DNA from: Pedobacter cryoconitis | GTDB taxonomy: Bacteria; Bacteroidota; Bacteroidia; Sphingobacteriales; Sphingobacteriaceae | DNA: 64,000 nucleotides | Reading direction: 5' to 3' | Assembly: GCF_014200605.1 (NCBI RefSeq) | Contig: NZ_JACHCE010000001.1 | Coordinates: 620,001 to 684,000, forward strand | Part shown: in pieces, positions 15,840 through 23,514 of the stretch | How positions within the stretch are numbered: the stretch's first letter is position 1 | Layout: every line of letters starts with the position of its first letter | Notes under the pieces: model-generated | Databases searched by the model: none | Told to the model about the DNA's origin: nothing | The model's input: only the letters and a program-made list of their open reading frames with translations | Made by a program: the position numbers and the translations under genes

Positions 15840-17354
15840 CTAGTCTTTGTTTTTTAAAGGTAATGTGAACCAATGGAAGCCATCTCTTGCAATCAGGGCT
15901 TCAGCATCTTCAGGCCCCCATGAGTCTGCAGGATAATTAGGGAAGCTTAATGAAGTTTTGCTTTCCCATGCATTAATTACCGGCATTAATAATTCCCATG
16001 CACTTTCTACCTGATCTGCGCGCATAAATTGTGTCTGATCTGCAATCATTACGTCCAGTAATAAAGTCTCATAAGCCTCAGGAGCTTCTGAACTATAAGT
16101 TCCTTTGTAATCAAAAACCATATCAACAGGGTTCAGTACCATATCCAGTCCGGGTCTTTTAGCCTGTACCTGTAAACGGATACTCATTTCAGGCTGAATA
16201 CTAATGATCAGTCTGTTTTGCTGCCAGTGTTCAGTTACACCTGCAGGGAAAACCTGGTGAGGAACATCCTTAAACTGTATCGTAATCAAAGAAGAAGTCT
16301 GGAACAGACGTTTACCGGTACGTACATAAAAAGGAATTCCCTGCCAGCGCCAGTTGTCTACAAAGAATTTGGCTGCAGCAAAAGTTTCTGTGTTAGAATG
16401 TGCATCTACATCTTTTTCAGATCTGTAGCCAGGAACTTCTTTTCCTTCTACCCATCCTTTAGAATATTGTCCGCGGACAGTGCTTAAACGGATATCATCA
16501 GGTCCGAAAGGACGCATAGCTTTTAATACATCGACTTTTTTATTTCTGATTTCATCAGCATCAAAATTGATAGGGGTTTCCATACCGATTAAGCAAAGAA
16601 GCTGTAAAATATGATTCTGGATCATATCTCTTAATGCACCTGCTCCATCATAATAACCTCCACGATCTCCAACTCCCAATTGCTCTGTTACAGAAATCTG
16701 TACGTGGTCAATATAAGTACGGTTCCAAAGTGGTTCAAGGAAAGAGTTGGCGAAACGGAAAGCCATAATATTCTGAACAGTTTCCTTACCCAGATAATGG
16801 TCAATTCTATAAATCTGTTTCTCTGTGAAAATACCTGTAAGCAGTTTATTTAATTCTTTGGCAGTCTCTAAATCACGGCCAAATGGTTTTTCAATTACAA
16901 TACGGCAATTTTCTTCATTTCCTGCAAGATCATATTTTGCAATACATTCTGCGATTAACGGGAATAGGTTTGGTGCTACTGCCAGGTAATAAATTACCTG
17001 TGTTTTAGGACCAAATTTCTTTTTAAGTTTCTCAATACTTGTTTTAAGATCCTGGAAAGTTTCAGGAGCAGACACGTCTACAGGATTGTAGAACACATTT
17101 TCTGCAAAAACATCCCATTTTTCTTTTTTTACTTTTCCGGCACGGGAAAATTGATTTACGCCGCCCATAATAGTTTCACGGAATTGTACATCAGTGAGTT
17201 TACTTCTCGCTGTTCCGATGATTGCATAATCTTTAGGCATATAGCCATCAGAATACAAGTTATAAAGTGCTGGCGCAAGTTTGCGCATATTTAGATCCCC
17301 AGTGCCACCGAAGATGACAAAAATGGTTGGGTTAAGGCATTGACTTGTTTTCAT
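15840..17354 (-). CDS. zwf: glucose-6-phosphate 1-dehydrogenase
   Basis: A 504-residue enzyme oxidising glucose 6-phosphate with NADP+ to the lactone. It shows the N-terminal nucleotide-binding motif IFGGTGDLNMRKLAPALY, the substrate/active-site signature RIDHYLGKETVQN and the downstream VIEKPFGRDLETA. Length is normal. It lies 10 bp after gnd and directly before pgl, giving one transcription unit for the pathway's NADPH-yielding steps. Confidence 0.97.
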   Translation of the reverse strand: MKTSQCLNPTIFVIFGGTGDLNMRKLAPALYNLYSDGYMPKDYAIIGTARSKLTDVQFRETIMGGVNQFSRAGKVKKEKWDVFAENVFYNPVDVSAPETFQDLKTSIEKLKKKFGPKTQVIYYLAVAPNLFPLIAECIAKYDLAGNEENCRIVIEKPFGRDLETAKELNKLLTGIFTEKQIYRIDHYLGKETVQNIMAFRFANSFLEPLWNRTYIDHVQISVTEQLGVGDRGGYYDGAGALRDMIQNHILQLLCLIGMETPINFDADEIRNKKVDVLKAMRPFGPDDIRLSTVRGQYSKGWVEGKEVPGYRSEKDVDAHSNTETFAAAKFFVDNWRWQGIPFYVRTGKRLFQTSSLITIQFKDVPHQVFPAGVTEHWQQNRLIISIQPEMSIRLQVQAKRPGLDMVLNPVDMVFDYKGTYSSEAPEAYETLLLDVMIADQTQFMRADQVESAWELLMPVINAWESKTSLSFPNYPADSWGPEDAEALIARDGFHWFTLPLKNKD

Positions 17355-17364
17355 TTCTTTTGTA

Positions 17365-18780
17365 TTATGATTTTACAGGGTTCCAGATGGCATGGAAAGT
17401 TCCTTCTGCATCTGTACGTTCAAACTGGTGCGCACCAAAGAAATCTCTTTGTGCCTGAATTAAGTTAGAAGGCATTCTTTCTGTTTTTAACGAATCAAAG
17501 TAAGTCAGGGCAGAAGCAAATGCAGGAACGGCTAATCCTGTTAACACAGTATGGCTAACTACAGACCTCATTCCAGGTAAAATTTCTTCTAATTTTTTTG
17601 CTATACCTGCATCAGCATAAAGATGCTCCAGATCAGGTTGTTTTTTATAAGCCTGGTAAATATCTTCTAAGAATTCTGCTCTGATAATACATCCGCCACG
17701 CCAGATTTGCGCAATTTCATGCAGGTTCAGTTCATATTCATAAGTGATAGATGCCTGCCATAATAAGTGAAGACCCTGTGCGTACGAAGTAATTACTGCA
17801 AAATATAAAGCCTGCTCCAGTTCAACGATAAATTTGTCTTTATCTCCAACAGTATATTTTCCCTGTGTATAAGTTTTAGATAAAGCAGTACGTAAGCTTT
17901 TGAATTTAGATAAGTCTCTTGTACTTACGGCCTCATTAATCGTAGGAATAGGCAATTGCAAGTCCATTGATACTTGTGATGTCCATTTCCCTGTACCTTT
18001 CGATTTAGCTTCGTCTTTAATGTAATCAACCAGGTAACCACCGGTTTTTTCATCTTTAAAGGCAAATATATCTTTCGTTACTTCTAATAGAAAAGATTGT
18101 AAACGACCATTGTTCCATTGCTCAAATACACCATGAATCTGCTCATTTGAATATTCAAGTGCATTTTTCATAATGTCATAAGCCTCTGCCAATAATTGCA
18201 TCATGGCATATTCGATACCGTTATGCACCATTTTAACAAAGTGGCCAGAAGCTCCGGGGCCGATATAAGCCACACATGGATCACCTTTTACTTTTGCAGA
18301 AACAGCTTCAAGGATTTCTTTCATTTCACCATAAGCAGCTTTATCACCGCCTGGCATAATACTAGGGCCGAAACGCGCACCTTCTTCACCGCCTGAAATT
18401 CCCATTCCAAAGAAATGGATTCCATCATTTGATAAGTCGGCTGCTCTTTTGCTGGTATCAGTAAAGTGAGAGTTTCCGCTATCAATGATAATATCACCTT
18501 TATCTAATAAAGGTAAAAGTTCCTGAATGACACTGTCAACAATTGGTCCTGCAGGTACCAAAAGCATAATTCTTCTTGGTAATTGCAGACTTCCAATAAA
18601 ATCTTCCAATGAGCTGTAAGCAGTAAGATTGTGTTTTGCACCATCTTCTTTAAGTTTCTGGATCATTTTCGGATCCTTGTCATAACCTGTTACTGCGAAG
18701 CCTTTATCGGCCATGTTCAGCAATAAATTGCGGCCCATTGTACCAAGGCCTATCATTCCTAATGTGAATTTACTTTCCAT
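17365..18780 (-). CDS. gnd: 6-phosphogluconate dehydrogenase, decarboxylating
   Basis: A 471-residue enzyme converting 6-phosphogluconate to ribulose 5-phosphate with NADP+. The N-terminal Rossmann motif is LGMIGLGTMGRNLLLNMADKG; the substrate signature appears as FFGMGISGGEEGARFGPSIMPGG, with GHFVKMVHNGIEY following. I take the ATG at 18780 (MESKFTLG); a 33-codon longer frame would run into the glucokinase gene and lies outside the family domain. The chosen start overlaps the glucokinase stop by 11 bp. Confidence 0.96.
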   Translation of the reverse strand: MESKFTLGMIGLGTMGRNLLLNMADKGFAVTGYDKDPKMIQKLKEDGAKHNLTAYSSLEDFIGSLQLPRRIMLLVPAGPIVDSVIQELLPLLDKGDIIIDSGNSHFTDTSKRAADLSNDGIHFFGMGISGGEEGARFGPSIMPGGDKAAYGEMKEILEAVSAKVKGDPCVAYIGPGASGHFVKMVHNGIEYAMMQLLAEAYDIMKNALEYSNEQIHGVFEQWNNGRLQSFLLEVTKDIFAFKDEKTGGYLVDYIKDEAKSKGTGKWTSQVSMDLQLPIPTINEAVSTRDLSKFKSLRTALSKTYTQGKYTVGDKDKFIVELEQALYFAVITSYAQGLHLLWQASITYEYELNLHEIAQIWRGGCIIRAEFLEDIYQAYKKQPDLEHLYADAGIAKKLEEILPGMRSVVSHTVLTGLAVPAFASALTYFDSLKTERMPSNLIQAQRDFFGAHQFERTDAEGTFHAIWNPVKS

Positions 18781-19546
18781 TTGTTGTATTTGATTTTGGA
18801 TAGGTTGTGAAAACATGATATTTTTCCTTAGCGGCCCATAATTTTGCACCACCTTTAATACCATCCCTGTTAGAAACAAGGTGGATATTATGATCTAGCT
18901 CAAAATTGATGTATTTGGAATTTCCTCCTCCAAGATATAGCACATCATAGTTAAACACTGTTTTATAAATTTCTATAATTCGTTTTAGTCTTTCATTCCA
19001 CTTCTTTTCACCTTCTTTTTGAAAGGCCTTTTCCCCGATGTAATCATCATAATCCTTGTTTTTTGAAATAGGAAGGTGTGAAAGTTCAAGATGCGGGAGT
19101 AACTCTCCGTCAAAAGTCAGTGCTGTGCCGAAACCTGTACCTAAAGTAAGGACGATTTCAAAACCTTTACCTTCTATAAGGCCAAGCGCTTGCTGATCAG
19201 CATCATTAACCAGTCTGACAGGCCTGTCTAAAACATCGCTGATCTGCTGTGCAAGCGGAAAACCTGCCCATTGATTTTTGGCAAGATTAGGAGCTGTTTC
19301 AACGATACCGCATTTTACATATCCGGGGAAACCAATTGCGATTCTTCCATAAGGTGTAAGTGGTGCAACCAATTCATGGATAACTTTAATTACATTTTCA
19401 GGAGTAGAATCCTTGGGTGTAGGAAGCTTGGTATACTCAGAGAATAGTTCGCCTTCTTGTGTTAAGATACAGGCCTTGATACCGGTGCCACCAATATCAA
19501 TTGATAAAATATGGGTACTTTCTTTTTCTTTCTCTTTGCTTGCCAT
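18770..19546 (-). CDS. ppgK: ROK-family polyphosphate glucokinase-like kinase
   Basis: A 258-residue ROK kinase. The ATP/phosphate loop is ILSIDIGGTGIKACIL, the second loop LTLGTGFGTALTFDGELLPHLELSHLP, and a late LYLGGGNSK segment. The layout, including the charged EKKWNERLKRIIEIY region, resembles polyphosphate/ATP glucokinases (PpgK) more than ordinary ROK glucokinases, which have a zinc-binding CxCGxxGC motif absent here. It heads the pentose phosphate operon and would supply glucose 6-phosphate. Polyphosphate as donor is inferred from family resemblance and the nearby ppk1-ppx pair. Confidence 0.8.
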   Translation of the reverse strand: MASKEKEKESTHILSIDIGGTGIKACILTQEGELFSEYTKLPTPKDSTPENVIKVIHELVAPLTPYGRIAIGFPGYVKCGIVETAPNLAKNQWAGFPLAQQISDVLDRPVRLVNDADQQALGLIEGKGFEIVLTLGTGFGTALTFDGELLPHLELSHLPISKNKDYDDYIGEKAFQKEGEKKWNERLKRIIEIYKTVFNYDVLYLGGGNSKYINFELDHNIHLVSNRDGIKGGAKLWAAKEKYHVFTTYPKSNTTNGK

Positions 19547-19614
19547 AATTCTTTTTTTATGAATATTGCTTTTTGGTGTCTGAGTACCAATATTCGACGA
19601 TTCAAATTAACAAA

Positions 19615-19638
19615 TTTCTAGCCATATAAAGCTAGAAA
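19615..19638. repeat. 8-bp inverted repeat upstream of pentose phosphate operon
   Basis: TTTCTAGC / GCTAGAAA with an 8-nt loop in the 209-bp gap between the YiiX-like gene and ppgK. It lies about 70 bp upstream of the operon start on the minus strand, so it could be an operator. Otherwise the gap shows nothing recognisable. Confidence 0.3.
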
Positions 19639-19755
19639 CGGAACAAGAATGTCCAATTATCGGGTATAAATGATTAAAAACTTAATAAATACTGTTTAAA
19701 CAAGAATTTGACGGTTAATTTGATTTCTATATGACTTTATAAGGGCTTTAAGCTG

Positions 19756-20388
19756 TTATTTATATTGCCCTAAGATATCAATTTTATCAGATAAAGATAT
19801 GCCTCCGGGGTTACAACCGGGTTTCCCTTCCGGAACTTCCATGTTTAAGTGTTCAAAATACACTTTCCATACTGGAAAAAAGGCGCCCGACCCTGGTTCT
19901 TTATAAGTCATCGGGAACAGTTTGAAGAAAGGTTTGTTCTTGTTAGCTGCTTTAAATGCATCATAGATCAGTTCAGAACAATAGTATTTTCCATTGTTAT
20001 ATAGATACTGATCATCATAAAGGACACCCATTTGCTGCATAGAAAATGCAATAGCAGTAGGTATTATCTTTTGATAAGCTGGTTTAAGTCTGCCAACATA
20101 ATGAGGATGATTTGATTTGGATAAAAATACCGGGAGTGGTGTCAGATGAACATTCTTGCCCGAAGCTTCAATGACCAGTACACTATCATTTCTAAGCATA
20201 ACCATACCCATGTGACTAAACTTATTGCCCTGATAGCCCTGTGTGACTGCATTGATCGCATCACAAAGAGGGCCACAATCTAAATTCTGGAAGATAAGGT
20301 CTCCGGTTTTTAATTGAATATTTTCTTGTGCCCGGGTAGTTATGCTCCAGAGCATAGCTGATAAAATACAGATGATTAATTTACGCAT
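19756..20388 (-). CDS. YiiX/YebB-like permuted NlpC/P60 hydrolase, secreted
   Basis: A 210-residue protein with an N-terminal signal peptide (MRKLIICILSAMLWSITTRAQ). The permuted papain-like triad can be read in order: H in KFSHMGMV, E in LVIEASG, and C in KYYCSELIYDAF. The order His before Cys is typical of the YiiX/YebB (C92-like) group, whose members are thought to be amidases or thioesterases acting on lipids or peptides. It follows the secreted GLPGLI-like protein by 9 bp, so they form one operon. Confidence 0.8.
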   Translation of the reverse strand: MRKLIICILSAMLWSITTRAQENIQLKTGDLIFQNLDCGPLCDAINAVTQGYQGNKFSHMGMVMLRNDSVLVIEASGKNVHLTPLPVFLSKSNHPHYVGRLKPAYQKIIPTAIAFSMQQMGVLYDDQYLYNNGKYYCSELIYDAFKAANKNKPFFKLFPMTYKEPGSGAFFPVWKVYFEHLNMEVPEGKPGCNPGGISLSDKIDILGQYK

Positions 20389-20397
20389 TGGATAATT

Positions 20398-21132
20398 TTA
20401 GTAAGACATTTCTTCGTTAATGGTATAAGCTGGCGGCGGGGTGAAGAAGCTTTCCCCTAAAGTGACCTTCTCGATCAGGCTCGCTTTGATGCCGATGTTA
20501 AGTCCTCTGGATAAGGTGCCGATGGCCAGGGCACAGCCAGGTATGCTTTTTAAATAACTATATTGCTGCCAGTACAGGCGGGGCAGTTCTGGTGCATACC
20601 ATACGGTAATCACGTTTTCGGGAGAATGAGGGTTAATAAATACTGCTTTTTTGCAGGAATGTCCTGCAATCATTAGGGTACCTGTTTTAAGTTCCATGAC
20701 AAAATCGGCAGAACTGATCACCATCATAGAATCTCCTGCCATAGCTGTTTGTATATTCGGCATAGCTGCAGGATATTTTGTCGCTGTTTTACCGGCAGTA
20801 TCCAGTAAATAGCTTACAGTATCTCTTTTGTCGGCCAGGGTTATTCCCCCACCCAATCCTTTTTGCTCTACCCTGATATATTCCGGGCTTACATAACAAA
20901 TAAGAGGAGGGGAGTCATCTGTTGATCCTGATAAAGATTTAGCCAGTTCAATCATGGCCGTTTGCCCCTGATCTTGCTTAGAAGCTATTTTCTGTTGTTG
21001 TTGCGAACCGAAATCCAGTGCATAGCTTATCTTCCATGCCGCAACATTCCTGCCTTTTTTTAACTGCTGTCCATTGACAAAAAAAGCCAATAAAATAAGG
21101 AGCAGTGTCAGGGAGCTCTTTTTGTAGTTCAA
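20398..21132 (-). CDS. secreted GLPGLI-like protein, TTG start
   Basis: A 244-residue exported protein (signal peptide about residues 1-21, ending FFVNGQQ). The repeating beta pattern and segments such as GHSCKKAVF, ITVWYAPELPRLYWQQ and LKSIPGCALAI recall the Bacteroidetes GLPGLI/DUF4412-type outer-envelope proteins; assignment is tentative. No ATG lies in frame between an upstream TAA and the signal peptide, so translation must begin at TTG 21132 or another rare codon. It is co-transcribed with the YiiX-like hydrolase. Confidence 0.6.
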   Translation of the reverse strand: MNYKKSSLTLLLILLAFFVNGQQLKKGRNVAAWKISYALDFGSQQQQKIASKQDQGQTAMIELAKSLSGSTDDSPPLICYVSPEYIRVEQKGLGGGITLADKRDTVSYLLDTAGKTATKYPAAMPNIQTAMAGDSMMVISSADFVMELKTGTLMIAGHSCKKAVFINPHSPENVITVWYAPELPRLYWQQYSYLKSIPGCALAIGTLSRGLNIGIKASLIEKVTLGESFFTPPPAYTINEEMSY

Positions 21133-21262
21133 AATATGGTGTATTTATTATACAATGGTACAAAAAAAACCTGCCCGAATGGTCAGCATTGAGGCAGGTT
21201 CATGTCATAATTTATAATTTTATTGAACCTGTAACTAATGTCAGTATGCAACAGGTCGTATT

Positions 21263-21329
21263 GAGTTCGTAGTTGTAAGGGTGTTGAAAGGGTACCGGAC
21301 CCTTCCAACACCCTTACAACTACGAACTC
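21263..21329. repeat. 31-bp stem, 5-nt loop inverted repeat
   Basis: Arms 21263-21293 and 21299-21329 (starting GAGTTCGTAGTTGTAAGGG) pair along 31 bp with one mismatch (21287/21305). No T-run follows on either strand, so it is unlike the intrinsic terminators in this window. It could be a REP/MITE-like element, a processing site or a recombination site. Confidence 0.75.
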
Positions 21330-21506
21330 TTCCAGACGTTAACCCGCTTCTCTTTTTAACTTGCTGAGCATCCTTAAGTATGCCCGGCTGATCAGAACTT
21401 ACAGACAATCTTAAAATTGCCATCAAAAAAATGTTGGTTTAAATCGTTATTCCGGCCATTTTTATAGTTGTGACAATTTGCTGATACAGATTTTTAAAAC
21501 TAGTTA

Positions 21507-21528
21507 TACATTTGCTTAACACTGTTAG
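21507..21528 (+). promoter_or_regulatory. tetR promoter -7 element and operator 1
   Basis: TACATTTG (21507-21514) fits the Bacteroidetes -7 consensus TAnnTTTG. The palindrome TTAACACTGTTAG (21516-21528) lies immediately downstream, where a repressor would block transcription start. The same 22-bp stretch (21515-21536) recurs exactly at 22173-22194 before the efflux operon, which supports autoregulation by the TetR protein. Confidence 0.65.
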
Positions 21529-21554
21529 ATTATTTACACAGTACAAAGATTACC

Positions 21555-22154
21555 ATGGGTAGTAAAGAAAGAATTCAAAGGGTTAAGGAAGAAACAAGAG
21601 CTAATATACTTGATGCTGCCTTAGATATCGTCAAAGAAGACGGTTGGCAGGCCTTAAGTATGCGTAAAATTGCAGACAGAATTGAATACACTGCGCCGAT
21701 TATTTATGAATATTTTGCCAATAAGGAAGGTATCCTGATGGAACTGACCAGAAAAGGCAATATATTATTACTGATAGATCTGAAAAAAGCGAAAGCAAAA
21801 TATAATACTCCTGAAGAACAGTTGTCAGCGATGTGGATTGCTTACTGGGATTTTGCATTTGAACATACACATCTTTATCAGGTGATGTTTGGTGTGGATA
21901 TGATCTGTTGTGAACAGCAGAAAATTTTACCAGAAGTAGAAGCTTCGCGTAAGCTGATTAGCGATACCATCATAGAGATTATGAAAGTCGATGCACTCTG
22001 TCAGGACAGGGTCTGTAGAAAGTACTATACTTTCTGGTCTGTTATACATGGATTAATTTCAATTAATCTGCTTAGAAGAGGAGCTAACGACGAAATGAAT
22101 CAGCATATTCTAAAAGATGCGATTCATGGGATTATACAAACTATCAACGATTAA
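21555..22154 (+). CDS. TetR/AcrR family transcriptional regulator
   Basis: A 199-residue repressor-type protein. The N-terminal helix-turn-helix runs from about residue 14 to 60 (ILDAALDIVKEDGWQALSMRKIADRI, then TAPIIYEYFANKEGI). The C-terminal ligand domain has several cysteines (MICCEQQ, ALCQDRVCRKYY), which might sense reactive compounds. The start ATG at 21555 lies 26 bp past operator 1. It is encoded directly upstream of an RND pump, with operator copies before both units, so it very likely represses the pump and itself. Confidence 0.92.
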   Translation: MGSKERIQRVKEETRANILDAALDIVKEDGWQALSMRKIADRIEYTAPIIYEYFANKEGILMELTRKGNILLLIDLKKAKAKYNTPEEQLSAMWIAYWDFAFEHTHLYQVMFGVDMICCEQQKILPEVEASRKLISDTIIEIMKVDALCQDRVCRKYYTFWSVIHGLISINLLRRGANDEMNQHILKDAIHGIIQTIND

Positions 22155-22173
22155 AAATTTTTTTATGGAGTAC

Positions 22174-22273
22174 TTAACACTGTTAGATTATTTATATGTA
22201 ATTAGCTCTCCGCTAAGGAAAAAATCTATACACACTATTTCGTTTTTTTTGCCTCATAACTTAACAGTGTTAA
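22174..22273 (+). promoter_or_regulatory. efflux operon operators 2 and 3
   Basis: Operator 2, TTAACACTGTTAG (22174-22186), is part of an exact 22-bp copy of the tetR operator region. Operator 3, TTAACAGTGTTAA (22261-22273), is a perfect palindrome around one G. Consensus TTAACAsTGTTAr. Both lie between the tetR stop and the membrane fusion protein start at 22370; spacing 87 bp centre to centre could allow looping. Confidence 0.65.
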
Positions 22274-22369
22274 ATAACCTATTTACGTTAAAAAAGAATT
22301 ACCCCAATGTTACCAAATAATACATTTTACCTACATCACACACAACAAGTTAAACAACAGATTAACGTT

Positions 22370-23503
22370 ATGAAAATTTCAATTTTACTTCTCGCCGCAT
22401 TATTTATTGGCTGTTCCAGCGATAAAGTCCAGGTAGCTGCTCCTGTAATACAATCCCTTCCGGTAATTGCCTTACATAATAGTTCAGAAACCACCTTTAC
22501 CGAATATCCTGCTTCCATTCAGGGGGCCGTTGATTTGGAAATACGCCCGCAGGTTTCTGGTTCATTAGATCAAATCTATGTGAACGAAGGCGCCCTTGTC
22601 CAAAAAGGACAACCACTTTTTAAAATCAATGAACTTCCATTTAAAGAAGCAGTAAACAACGCTAAAGCTTTATTACATGCAGCGCAGGCAGCGGTAACCA
22701 ATGCACAGCTTGAAGTAGATAAACTTACTCCGCTGGTAGCAAATAAAGTTGTTTCCGATTTTCAGCTTAAAACTGCAAAAGCTACTTTACAATCAGCTCA
22801 GGCCAGTGTTGAACAGGCAAAAGCAGGTGTAGCGACTGCAAATATTAACCTGGGTTACACTTTAATTAAAGCACCGGTAACTGGTTATGTAGGCAGATTA
22901 CCAAGAAAACAAGGTAGTTTAGTAGGTACTGCAGATGCAACTCCGCTTACTCAACTTTCGGATGCACACGAAGTTCATGTTTACTTCTCTTTAGGAGAGG
23001 ATGACTTTATCAATTTCAATGCTACTTACCCTGGTAAAACAGTTGCAGAAAGACTTAAAAAACTGCCTGGTGTTAAATTAGTTCTGGCAGACCGTACTGT
23101 TTACGCTCAAGAAGGTAAAATTGACATGGTCGATGGCCAGTTTGATAAACAAACAGGTTCCATTGCTTTAAGAGCTACTTTCCCAAATACTCAGGGACTG
23201 TTAAGATCTGGTAATACTGGTAAATTAAGACTGAGCATTAATCACCCGGATGCGATCTTAGTTCCACAATCATCAACAATAGAAGTTCAGGACAAAATGT
23301 TTGTCTACACAGTTGATGCCGGAAATAAAGTGAGCAAAACTCCAATTACAATTCTTGGAACCACAGGTATTAATTATCTGGTTAAAGAAGGCGTAAAAGC
23401 AGGAGATAAAATTGTTTTTGATGGTATTGATAAATTGAAAGAAGGTGACGTTATCAAACCTGAAAAACTAAAAGAAGAACCTATTAAAACTGCATTAAGA
23501 TAA
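22370..23503 (+). CDS. RND efflux periplasmic adaptor (membrane fusion protein)
   Basis: A 377-residue AcrA/MexA-type adaptor bridging pump and outer-membrane channel. I start at the ATG at 22370, which gives a lipoprotein signal MKISILLLAALFIGC with the lipidated cysteine at 15; a 21-codon longer frame has no export signal. Barrel-sandwich halves are seen as DLEIRPQVSGSLDQIYVNEGALVQKG and INLGYTLIKAPVTGYVGRL around a coiled-coil hairpin rich in Ala and Gln. It is first of three efflux genes, 11 bp before the permease. Confidence 0.92.
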   Translation: MKISILLLAALFIGCSSDKVQVAAPVIQSLPVIALHNSSETTFTEYPASIQGAVDLEIRPQVSGSLDQIYVNEGALVQKGQPLFKINELPFKEAVNNAKALLHAAQAAVTNAQLEVDKLTPLVANKVVSDFQLKTAKATLQSAQASVEQAKAGVATANINLGYTLIKAPVTGYVGRLPRKQGSLVGTADATPLTQLSDAHEVHVYFSLGEDDFINFNATYPGKTVAERLKKLPGVKLVLADRTVYAQEGKIDMVDGQFDKQTGSIALRATFPNTQGLLRSGNTGKLRLSINHPDAILVPQSSTIEVQDKMFVYTVDAGNKVSKTPITILGTTGINYLVKEGVKAGDKIVFDGIDKLKEGDVIKPEKLKEEPIKTALR

Positions 23504-23514
23504 TTTAACATATC

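Larger units (their letters stand above)
21133..21554. other. intergenic region with long hairpin and possible small ORF
   Basis: This 422-bp gap holds an imperfect GCAGG-type inverted repeat near 21170-21200, the near-perfect 31-bp hairpin at 21263-21329, and the tetR promoter/operator at its right end. A 60-codon open frame on the minus strand from ATG 21423 to 21241 (starting MAILRLSVSSDQPG) spans the hairpin. I cannot tell whether it is translated. Confidence 0.5.

Noticed and set aside
17365..18879. Longer gnd reading frame starting at 18879
   Set aside because: The extra 33 residues precede the conserved Rossmann motif and would overlap ppgK by more than 100 bp; ATG 18780 fits the family.
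22117..22320. 67-codon plus-strand frame after tetR
   Set aside because: It spans operators 2 and 3 and starts inside tetR; no coding character.
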